From NCBI GenBank assembly GCA_001797935.1, contig MGQT01000044.1, forward strand, positions 1 to 5,883: a DNA stretch of 5,883 nt, given 5' to 3'. Shown piece after piece: positions 1 through 5,423 of this stretch. Origin of the DNA: Deltaproteobacteria bacterium RBG_16_54_18 (GTDB taxonomy: Bacteria > Desulfobacterota > B13-G15 > RBG-16-54-18). The position numbers and the translations under genes are program-made. Each line of letters opens with the position of its first letter. Position 1 is the first letter of the stretch. The notes under the pieces were generated by a model, which saw nothing but the letters and a program-made list of their open reading frames with translations, was not told the DNA's origin and ran no database searches.

Positions 1-411
1 GAGCAGGGCCCCTGCCCCACCGGTCGCGCCGAGATAGACGGCCCGGTGCTGTCTGATCGCCTCCCGTACCTCCGGGGAGCGCGCACCCTTGCCGATCATC
101 CCCTTGAGCCCCTGCGCAAGCAGGTGCGGGGTATAGACGTCCATCCTTCCGCTGGTCGTCGGCCCGGCCGAGCCGATGGCCCTCCCGGGTGGCGGCGGCG
201 TCGGCCCCACATAGTAGATGATTTGACCTCTGATTTCAAAGGGAAGGGCCTTCCCCTGATCGAGAAGCGCGATGAGCCGTTTATGGGCAGTGTCCCTGGC
301 CGTGTAGATGACGCCGCTTACGAAAACCTTTTCACCCGTGTGCAGTTCCTCGATCACCTGATCAGTCAGCGGCGTGGTAATCCGCTTTGCTGTTGCTGGC
401 GCTTTACCCAT
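1..411 (-). CDS. Fumarate hydratase class I (Fe-S), beta subunit, partial
   Basis: This is the N-terminal 137 residues of the C-terminal-type half of a two-subunit Fe-S hydro-lyase; the gene runs off the left edge in an open frame, and roughly 50 residues are missing if it has the usual length. It starts at ATG 411, reading MGKAPATAKRITTPL. Family motifs are visible: ARDTAHKRL at residues 38-46, GPTTSGRMD at 83-91, GMIGKG at 104-109, and YLGATGGAGAL near the window edge. The family catalyses reversible hydration of fumarate to malate, or the analogous tartrate dehydration, with the substrate site shared between the two subunits. It lies 4 nt downstream of the alpha-subunit stop, so the two are almost certainly co-translated. 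Fumarate is preferred over L-tartrate because the neighbours are citrate synthase and isocitrate dehydrogenase; sequence alone does not settle this. Confidence 0.9.
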   Translation of the reverse strand, partial: MGKAPATAKRITTPLTDQVIEELHTGEKVFVSGVIYTARDTAHKRLIALLDQGKALPFEIRGQIIYYVGPTPPPPGRAIGSAGPTTSGRMDVYTPHLLAQGLKGMIGKGARSPEVREAIRQHRAVYLGATGGAGALL

Positions 412-415
412 CGTG

Positions 416-1255
416 CTAGATCACCCTTTCTTTATGGCGGTGGGCATGGCACTGGATATTGACGGCCACGGGCAGGCTGGCGATGTGGCAGGGGATCATC
501 TCCACGTGCACGGCCAGGGCGGTGATTCTCCCCCCATATCCCATAGGGCCGATCCCGAGGTCGTTGATGCTGGTAAGGAGATCCGCCTCGAGCACCGCAA
601 TCTCAGGGTCCGGGTGTTTGTTTGCAACCGGACGCAGCAGGGCCTTTTTCGCGATCAAGGCTGCCTGGTCAAAGGTGCCGCCGATCCCGACGCCGACGAT
701 GAGCGGTGGACACGGGTCCGCACCTGCTGCTTTGACCTGTTCAACGACATATGCCTTGACCCCCGCCATGCCGGCAGCCGGCACCAGCACCGTTGCCCTG
801 CTCGTGTTCTCGCTCCCGCCGCCTTTGGGAAAGACGATAACGCGTACCTCCTCGCCGGGGACCACCTCCACGTGGGTGATGGCCGGGGTATTGGTACCCG
901 TATTCTGACGGGTAAAACAATGGCAGGCCGACAATCGCAAAAAGCCTTCCTGGGTGGCCTGCCTGATCCCCTCGTTGATCGCTTCCGTGAGCGACCCGCC
1001 GGTGATCTGCACCTCCTGCCCAAGTTCGACAAAGACGATTGCCAGCCCCGTATCCTGGCAGATAGGGATGCCTTCTGCCTTGGCGATCCCGGCGTTCGCC
1101 AGCAATTCCTGGAGCACCTCCTTGCCGCGCGCAGACTCCTCGTGCGTCAGGGCCTGGTGCAGGGCCGCAATGACATCCTCACCCAGGTTGATGTTGGCAT
1201 CGATGAAAAGGTCTTTCACCGCGCGGGTGATTTCATCAGCAGCAATTAATCTCAT
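416..1255 (-). CDS. Fumarate hydratase class I (Fe-S), alpha subunit
   Basis: A 279-residue protein of the usual length for the alpha subunit of two-subunit class I fumarase or L-tartrate dehydratase. It should carry the oxygen-sensitive [4Fe-4S] cluster that activates the substrate. Three cysteines sit in the expected contexts: C66 in ICQDTG, C182 in ADPCPP and C269 in NIQCHAHR. Other conserved blocks are FPKGGGSEN (142-150), VGVGIGGTFD (187-196) and GIGPMGYGGR (234-243). The N-terminus MRLIAADEITRAV aligns with the family start, so ATG 1255 is preferred although the ribosome site is weak (only GAG near the right spacing). The block usually written with NTGDNTP reads NTGTNTP here, preceded by the unusual ACHCFTR (110-116). 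The beta gene follows directly. In context it acts as TCA-branch fumarase, cytosolic, in either direction. Confidence 0.93.
   Translation of the reverse strand: MRLIAADEITRAVKDLFIDANINLGEDVIAALHQALTHEESARGKEVLQELLANAGIAKAEGIPICQDTGLAIVFVELGQEVQITGGSLTEAINEGIRQATQEGFLRLSACHCFTRQNTGTNTPAITHVEVVPGEEVRVIVFPKGGGSENTSRATVLVPAAGMAGVKAYVVEQVKAAGADPCPPLIVGVGIGGTFDQAALIAKKALLRPVANKHPDPEIAVLEADLLTSINDLGIGPMGYGGRITALAVHVEMIPCHIASLPVAVNIQCHAHRHKERVI
419..431 (-). promoter_or_regulatory. Extended Shine-Dalgarno for fumarase beta subunit
   Basis: On the minus strand this reads AGAAAGGGTGATC, seven nucleotides before the ATG at 411. It matches the complement of the 16S rRNA 3' end (AGAAAGGAGGTGATC) apart from a two-base gap. 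It is embedded in the last codons of the alpha subunit and supports both the beta start and translational coupling. Confidence 0.6.
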
Positions 1256-1305
1256 ACCGTACTCGTATTCTTCTCACGAAATATAGGAGAAAGCACCTTC
1301 ACATA

Positions 1306-1335
1306 ACCATAGGATTTAAGGGTTCTAGGATTCAA
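1306..1335 (-). promoter_or_regulatory. Possible weak sigma-70 promoter before fumarase genes
   Basis: Minus-strand TTGAAT (1335-1330) and TATGGT (1311-1306) are separated by 18 nt, each matching 4 of 6 consensus bases. They sit about 50 nt upstream of the alpha start in an AT-rich 153-nt gap. No hairpin followed by a T-run is seen after icd, so read-through from the upstream promoter is also likely. Matches this weak arise by chance in AT-rich DNA. Confidence 0.3.
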
Positions 1336-1408
1336 AAGAAATAGCGTTTACTCGACCCCTCATCCTTAGTTAACCAATGTCCATTAAGGGCTAAGAAATA
1401 ACTGCTCC

Positions 1409-2629
1409 CTATCTCCCCTGCCCCATATTCTCCACCACGGCCTCTCCGAATTGCGAGCAGCTGACAAGGGTGGCCCCGCGCATCTGTCGATGGAGGTCGT
1501 AGGTCACGGTCTTGGCCATGATGGTCTGCTGCATCCCTTCTTCTATCATATGGGCCGCCTCATGCCAGCCGATATACTCGAGCATCATCGCCCCGGAGAG
1601 GATCATGGAACCCGGATTTATCTTATCTTGATTGGCGTATTTCAAGGCGCTCCCGTGCGTCGCCTCGAAGATGGCTATCTCGTCCCCGCAATTGGCCCCC
1701 GGTGCCATGCCCAACCCCCCCACCTGCGCGGCGCAGGCGTCGGATAAATAGTCGCCGTTGAGGTTCGGCATGACCAGGACATCGTATTCCTCCGGTCGGA
1801 GCAGGACCTGCTGGAACATGGCGTCGGCCAGACGATCCTTGATAACGACCCGATTGTCAATCACGCCTTCCCCCTGCCCCAGCGCATCTTCCCTCACCAC
1901 CTGACCCGAGAACTCCTCTGCCGCCACCTCGTATCCCCAGTCCCGGAAGGCACCCTCGGTGTACTTCATGATGTTTCCCTTGTGGACCAGGGTCACGCTG
2001 CGCCGTTTCTTTTCCAGGGCGTACGCAATGGCCTTGCGTACGAGCCGTTTGGTAGCAGGAGAGCTGATGGGTTTTATCCCGATGCCCGCGTCTGCCGCGA
2101 TCTCCACCCCCATCTCCTCGCGCAGAAAGCGCGCGACCTGCCTGCCTTGCGCGCTCTCCCCCGGCCACTCGATGCCGGCGTAGACGTCTTCGGTGTTCTC
2201 GCGAAAAATGACAAAATCGCATTTCTCCGGGTGCTTGAGCGGCGAAGGGGTGCCTTGTATATAGCGGATCGGCCTGATGCAGGCATAGAGGTCGAAGTAC
2301 CGGCGCAGGGCAACATTGAGGCTGCGGAAGCCGCCGGCAATCGGCGTGGTCAGCGGCCCCTTGATGGCGACCCGATACTGCCGGATGGCCTCGAGGGTCT
2401 TTGGCGGCAGAGGATCAGCGTATCGTCTGATCGCCTCTTCGCCGGCCCACGCCTCGCGCCACGCAATCCGCCGTTTCCCGGCGTAGGCCCGTTCCACGGC
2501 GGCATCCATTACCTGAACGGCCGCGTGCCAGATATCCGGCCCCACGCCGTCCCCCTTGATAAAGAGAATTATTGGATTGTCCGGCACTGCCGTAGGCATG
2601 CCGTTCTGTAGTGTTATCACGCCCTCCAT
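1409..2629 (-). CDS. icd: NADP-dependent isocitrate dehydrogenase
   Basis: A 406-residue cytosolic enzyme of the E. coli-like prokaryotic class (E. coli Icd is 416), converting isocitrate to 2-oxoglutarate and CO2. Clear blocks are the N-terminal ITLQNG...NPIILFIKGDGVG, the substrate loop GGFRSLNVALRRYFDLY with S103 equivalent to the AceK-phosphorylated serine of E. coli, the VIFRENTEDVYAGIEW block (140-155), VHKGNIMKYTEGAF (215-228), and the dehydrogenase signature NLNGDYLSDACAAQVGG (289-305). The cofactor pocket has K330-Y331 in ALKYANQDK, and Y377 and R381 in TVTYDLHR. These match E. coli residues that bind the 2'-phosphate of NADP, so NADP rather than NAD is inferred. ATG 2629 is supported by alignment of ITLQNG with E. 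coli. It lies one codon after the citrate synthase stop; no aceK is visible. Confidence 0.96.
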   Translation of the reverse strand: MEGVITLQNGMPTAVPDNPIILFIKGDGVGPDIWHAAVQVMDAAVERAYAGKRRIAWREAWAGEEAIRRYADPLPPKTLEAIRQYRVAIKGPLTTPIAGGFRSLNVALRRYFDLYACIRPIRYIQGTPSPLKHPEKCDFVIFRENTEDVYAGIEWPGESAQGRQVARFLREEMGVEIAADAGIGIKPISSPATKRLVRKAIAYALEKKRRSVTLVHKGNIMKYTEGAFRDWGYEVAAEEFSGQVVREDALGQGEGVIDNRVVIKDRLADAMFQQVLLRPEEYDVLVMPNLNGDYLSDACAAQVGGLGMAPGANCGDEIAIFEATHGSALKYANQDKINPGSMILSGAMMLEYIGWHEAAHMIEEGMQQTIMAKTVTYDLHRQMRGATLVSCSQFGEAVVENMGQGR

Positions 2630-2632
2630 TGC

Positions 2633-4453
2633 TCAGACCAGATCCTCCGCCTTGATCAACTCCTCAAACTTGAGATCCATGCCCAAGATCCCCACGATCT
2701 CCTCATCCTTGTTTCTGATCGGCGCGGAAACCGTGATGCAGAGGGCGCCGGTAAACATCGAGGTATAGAAATTGGTCACGTGCACCTTGCCTGTCCTGAA
2801 GGGCTCGATAAACCACTCCCGGTTGGAGTAATCCATCTCCGAGCCGATCTGTTCATACTTCGCGCGGTCTTCCGGACGGGTGATATTTCTGGTAATCTTA
2901 CGCCCCTTATCATCGGTGACATAGAGGAATTGGATAAAGGGGTTTTGCTGCTCGATTTTTTCCAACACGGCCTCCTGGCGCGCCGGATCCATCGACCGGA
3001 TATCTGGAGCATCCACCACCTCTTCGATGAGGTGCGCGGCCATCTCATACGCCCGCTGTTTTATCAAATCGAAATCGGAGATAAAGAGCTCCGGCAAATA
3101 TTTCCGGGAACGCTTCACCATCTCTTCGGAAGAGATATCGGTAATCCTCCCCTGACCATACTCGTCTTTTACCCATTTGTTGAGTTTGGCAACACCCGGG
3201 TGCCGCTTGTCCAACCGCTCATCATCGGTCAAGGCGAAGTAAGAATTGATCCACTGGGCGATCCCCGCAGTCCCCGACTTATCGTTGATGGCCACGGTCA
3301 GGGGGCGGTTGAGGATTTTGCCGGTGTTGAATATATTGTAGATCTCTTCGTTCTTGAGGATTCCATCGGCGTGTATTCCCGCCCGCGTCGTGTTGAACTC
3401 CGCGCCGACAAAGGGATAGTTTTTGGCGATGTGTTCGCCGATGACCCGCTCATAGTAATTCCTGATCTCGGTGATGACCGTAGTATCAATACCGTTCTGG
3501 TCGCCGGTCAAGCCGATATATTCGATAATCAACCCCTCGATTGGCGCATTGCCGGTCCTCTCCCCGAACCCGAGGAGGCTTCCGTTGGCCCCGGAACAAC
3601 CATAGAGCCATGCAGTCGTCGCGTTGATGAGTACCTTGTGAAAGTCATTGTGGCCGTGCCATTCGATCTCTTCCGAAGGAATCCCCGCCTCGTCGACCAG
3701 GGCGCGTACGAGCTTGGAGACGCTGCGAGGCAAAGAGGCCCCGGGATAGGGGACCCCCAAGCCGAGGGTATCGCACAACCTGATCTTTAATGTTTTCCCC
3801 CCCTCCTGGGCCAGACGCATCAACTCCTGGGCCAGGGGGACGACAAACCCATAGATATCCGCGCGCGTGACGTCCTCAAAGTGGCAGCGCGGCTTCACCC
3901 CTTCGGTCAACGCCTCATCCACCACCCGGAGGTAGTCAATGAGCGCGCTCCTCCTGTTCTTGCCCAGCTTCAAAAAAATGTGGTAGTCGGATACGGAAAT
4001 GAGGATCCCGGTCTCTTTGAGGCCCATCTCGCGCACGAGCTTAAAATCACCCTTGTCGGCGCGGATCCAACCCGTTATTTCGGGATAGCGGTACCCCTTT
4101 TCAAGGCATCTAAGTACCGCTTCTTTATCTTTATCGCTGTAGAGGAAGAATTCCGACTGGCGGATGACGCCGTTGGGACCTCCGAGCCGATGGAGCATGT
4201 CATACAGATCGACGATCTGCTGCGCGGTGTAGGGGGGACGCGCCTGCTGCCCGTCACGAAAGGTGGTATCGGTGATGAATATCTTTTCCGGCGGGTCGAT
4301 CAATTCAACCTGGTGGTCGAATTCAACACGGCATACCTCTTCATAAGGGAAGACATCGCGAAACAAATTAGGCGCGTCGACATCCTGGAGTTGAAACCTC
4401 TTTTTTCTCTTGACGCGGGTGTCGAGGAAACTCCCCCGCTTCATGACCACCAT
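2633..4453 (-). CDS. (Re)-citrate synthase-like DRE-TIM enzyme with C-terminal Cache domain
   Basis: A 606-residue protein with no signal peptide or membrane segment. Residues about 55-480 form a DRE-TIM metallolyase (2-isopropylmalate, homocitrate and (Re)-citrate synthase superfamily). DTTFRDGQQA (62-71) carries the catalytic Arg66 and metal-binding Asp67; HGHNDFHK (266-273) gives the metal-binding HxH; GFGERTGNAP (295-304) and GIHADGILKN (359-368) are family blocks. These enzymes condense acetyl-CoA with a 2-oxo acid. Citrate is the inferred product because icd follows immediately; homocitrate or 2-isopropylmalate is the alternative. Residues about 488-606 resemble a Cache/PDC sensor domain (YSNREWF, ITVSAPI, GILGMDL) rather than a LeuA regulatory domain. 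An upstream in-frame ATG exists at 4600, but ATG 4453 is chosen: it has GAGGAGG at good spacing, and a strong promoter lies inside the longer reading. Confidence 0.82.
   Translation of the reverse strand: MVVMKRGSFLDTRVKRKKRFQLQDVDAPNLFRDVFPYEEVCRVEFDHQVELIDPPEKIFITDTTFRDGQQARPPYTAQQIVDLYDMLHRLGGPNGVIRQSEFFLYSDKDKEAVLRCLEKGYRYPEITGWIRADKGDFKLVREMGLKETGILISVSDYHIFLKLGKNRRSALIDYLRVVDEALTEGVKPRCHFEDVTRADIYGFVVPLAQELMRLAQEGGKTLKIRLCDTLGLGVPYPGASLPRSVSKLVRALVDEAGIPSEEIEWHGHNDFHKVLINATTAWLYGCSGANGSLLGFGERTGNAPIEGLIIEYIGLTGDQNGIDTTVITEIRNYYERVIGEHIAKNYPFVGAEFNTTRAGIHADGILKNEEIYNIFNTGKILNRPLTVAINDKSGTAGIAQWINSYFALTDDERLDKRHPGVAKLNKWVKDEYGQGRITDISSEEMVKRSRKYLPELFISDFDLIKQRAYEMAAHLIEEVVDAPDIRSMDPARQEAVLEKIEQQNPFIQFLYVTDDKGRKITRNITRPEDRAKYEQIGSEMDYSNREWFIEPFRTGKVHVTNFYTSMFTGALCITVSAPIRNKDEEIVGILGMDLKFEELIKAEDLV
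2644..2648 (-). promoter_or_regulatory. Candidate ribosome binding site for icd inside upstream gene
   Basis: GGAGG lies within the last codons of the citrate synthase gene, 14 nt before the icd ATG. The spacing is longer than ideal, so icd translation probably relies on coupling to ribosomes terminating at the TGA only one codon upstream. Confidence 0.45.
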
Positions 4454-4457
4454 TGTT

Positions 4458-4466
4458 CCCCTCCTC
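4458..4466 (-). promoter_or_regulatory. Strong ribosome binding site for the citrate synthase-like gene
   Basis: Minus-strand GAGGAGGGG with its GGAGG core 6 nt before ATG 4453. It decides the start: no comparable site precedes the upstream in-frame ATG at 4600. Confidence 0.85.
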
Positions 4467-4483
4467 GCGTACTGTGTTACATT

Positions 4484-4512
4484 ATAATAGACATGATGCC
4501 CAACAGTGTCAA
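4484..4512 (-). promoter_or_regulatory. Strong sigma-70 type promoter for the leftward operon
   Basis: A perfect -35 TTGACA (4512-4507) is followed after 17 nt by TATTAT (4489-4484), 5 of 6 for the -10. An overlapping TATAAT (4486-4481) would give 20-nt spacing. Transcription should begin near 4477, leaving a leader of about 25 nt that contains the ribosome binding site. It would drive the citrate synthase gene, icd and probably the fumarase pair. Confidence 0.75.
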
Positions 4513-4517
4513 CATCA

Positions 4518-4531
4518 CCCTCTATCGAGGG
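4518..4531. repeat. Inverted repeat just upstream of the operon promoter
   Basis: CCCTC-TATC-GAGGG, a 5-bp perfect arm pair centred about 12 nt upstream of the operon -35 hexamer. The position suits an activator or repressor site, but short GC arms like these also occur by chance. Confidence 0.3.
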
Positions 4532-4653
4532 GACAGAGGAAATTCGTCTGGTATAGCGATCCCGTGTATCACCGTTTCGGCCAAACGTCTGCCGCTGCAT
4601 GCCTCTGCCGTAAGAACTGAGGAGAAAATCCCTTAGTCTTCTTTTTTCCCCTG

Positions 4654-4669
4654 GTTCTTTTTTTAGAAC
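4654..4669. repeat. Inverted repeat GTTCT-T6-AGAAC
   Basis: Perfect 5-bp arms flank six T residues in the AT-rich part of the divergent region, about 60 nt upstream of the regulator -35. The T-run is the spacer rather than following the stem, so it is not a terminator. A protein-binding or bent-DNA role is possible but unproven. Confidence 0.25.
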
Positions 4670-4706
4670 TATCTGTAACTATAAACATTAAATCCAATTT
4701 TATCTA

Positions 4707-4719
4707 ACTTTCACCCAAA
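4707..4719 (+). repeat. Imperfect direct repeat, copy 1 (upstream of regulator -35)
   Basis: ACTTTCACCCAAA, matching 11 of 13 bases of the copy at 4762-4774. It ends 6 nt before the regulator's -35 hexamer, so it is a candidate operator half. Confidence 0.35.
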
Positions 4720-4725
4720 TTCTTC

Positions 4726-4754
4726 TTGACAAAATGCGAAAAGTTGGCTAGATT
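4726..4754 (+). promoter_or_regulatory. Sigma-70 type promoter for the XRE-cupin regulator
   Basis: A perfect -35 TTGACA (4726-4731), a 17-nt spacer, then TAGATT (4749-4754), 4 of 6 for the -10. The start of transcription would be near 4761, giving a leader of about 68 nt. The downstream repeat copy overlaps this start, suggesting autoregulation. Confidence 0.65.
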
Positions 4755-4761
4755 AATGGTC

Positions 4762-4774
4762 ACTTTCCCTCAAA
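4762..4774 (+). repeat. Imperfect direct repeat, copy 2 (over the transcription start)
   Basis: ACTTTCCCTCAAA, 55 nt downstream of copy 1. Its ends also form a small inverted repeat, ACTTT-CCCTC-AAAGT (4762-4776). Lying at the inferred start site, it is well placed for repression if bound. Confidence 0.35.
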
Positions 4775-4810
4775 GTTTTATGTACGGTACGAGAAGACGC
4801 AACCCCTTGA

Positions 4811-4820
4811 AGGAGGAGGT
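4811..4820 (+). promoter_or_regulatory. Ribosome binding site for the regulator
   Basis: AGGAGGAGGT ends 8 nt before ATG 4829, a strong site that fixes the regulator start. Confidence 0.85.
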
Positions 4821-4828
4821 TATCTTGT

Positions 4829-5389
4829 ATGGTAGAGACGCAGGGTTTAGACATCGGTAGTAAACTCAAGGCCATCAGAGGTGAGAAAAGGATCTCGCTT
4901 CGTACCTTAGCTAAGTTGAGCGGCCTCTCGGTGAACACCTTGAGCCTCATCGAAAGGAACATTACCTCCCCAACCGTAAATACCCTCTACAGCATCAGCA
5001 AGGCCTTGGGGATGAAGATCAATTATTTCTTCGATGAAGAGAGAACGGAAGAGGTGATCTTCGCCAAAAAGGGGCAACGCAAACAGGTGGAAAGCAAGGA
5101 TAAGGAGATAACCTTTGAAAGCCTTGGCATGGGCCTGATCCAGCAGGGTCTCGAGGCCTACCTACTGACCGCGGCCAAAGGCGCTAAGAGCGGCAGCAAG
5201 GGCGTCAGTCACCTCGGGGACGAACTGGTCTTCTGTCTGCAGGGGAAATTTCAATTCGAGGTAAAGAGAGAAAAATATACGCTCGAGGAAGGGGATAGTA
5301 TCCTCTTTAAGGGAAGCCTTCCGCAGCTCTGGGAAAATACCGGGAACGGGGATTCCATCATCCTCATGGTGCGGGGTACGGAAAAATAG
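4829..5389 (+). CDS. XRE-family transcriptional regulator with cupin domain
   Basis: A 186-residue cytosolic DNA-binding protein. Residues about 9-65 are an XRE/Cro-type helix-turn-helix (IGSKLKAIRGEKRISLRTLA, then SGLSVNTLSLIERN, then the family-typical SPTVNTLYSISKALG). A linker leads to a C-terminal cupin, about 105-183, of the type that binds a small effector in many XRE-cupin regulators. The first cupin motif is partly kept (H128, E132, G139), but the second reads LPQLWEN, with Gln166 where metal-binding members have His. The usual first His is also replaced, by Val126. A metal-free pocket is therefore inferred. It is transcribed away from the citrate synthase operon, so control of that operon and of itself is likely by position; the effector is unknown. 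maf follows closely and may be co-transcribed. Confidence 0.9.
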   Translation: MVETQGLDIGSKLKAIRGEKRISLRTLAKLSGLSVNTLSLIERNITSPTVNTLYSISKALGMKINYFFDEERTEEVIFAKKGQRKQVESKDKEITFESLGMGLIQQGLEAYLLTAAKGAKSGSKGVSHLGDELVFCLQGKFQFEVKREKYTLEEGDSILFKGSLPQLWENTGNGDSIILMVRGTEK

Positions 5390-5423
5390 AGAGGGCCGTT
5401 CTCCCGACTTGTCTGCAAAGATT

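Larger units (their letters stand above)
4454..4828. other. Divergent intergenic control region
   Basis: These 375 nt separate the leftward operon from the rightward regulator. They hold both promoters, both ribosome binding sites, one imperfect direct repeat and several short inverted repeats (4518-4531, 4573-4587, 4654-4669, 4762-4776). The stretch 4620-4760 is clearly AT-richer than the genes. No convincing coding sequence or structured RNA was found; the open minus-strand frame up to 4600 is read as non-coding. The two inferred transcription starts are about 285 nt apart, enough room for separate regulation. Confidence 0.7.

Noticed and set aside
374..1249. Plus-strand open frame of 291 codons
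   Set aside because: It is fully antisense to the well-supported fumarase alpha gene and resembles no protein family.
1364..1389. CCTTA/TAAGG inverted repeat with inner AATG/CATT arms after icd, possible terminator
   Set aside because: The arms are short and AT-rich, and no T-run follows on the minus strand, so it does not look like an intrinsic terminator.
2780..3790. Long plus-strand open frame of 336 codons
   Set aside because: It is antisense to the citrate synthase-like gene, has no recognisable motif and has low-complexity composition typical of the reverse of a GC-rich gene.
3881..4636. Plus-strand open frame of 251 codons ending in the intergenic region
   Set aside because: It is antisense to the N-terminal half of the citrate synthase-like gene and crosses its promoter, with no family motif.
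4654..4669. Hairpin with T-run, possible terminator in the divergent region
   Set aside because: The T residues are the loop and do not follow the stem, and no gene ends there.
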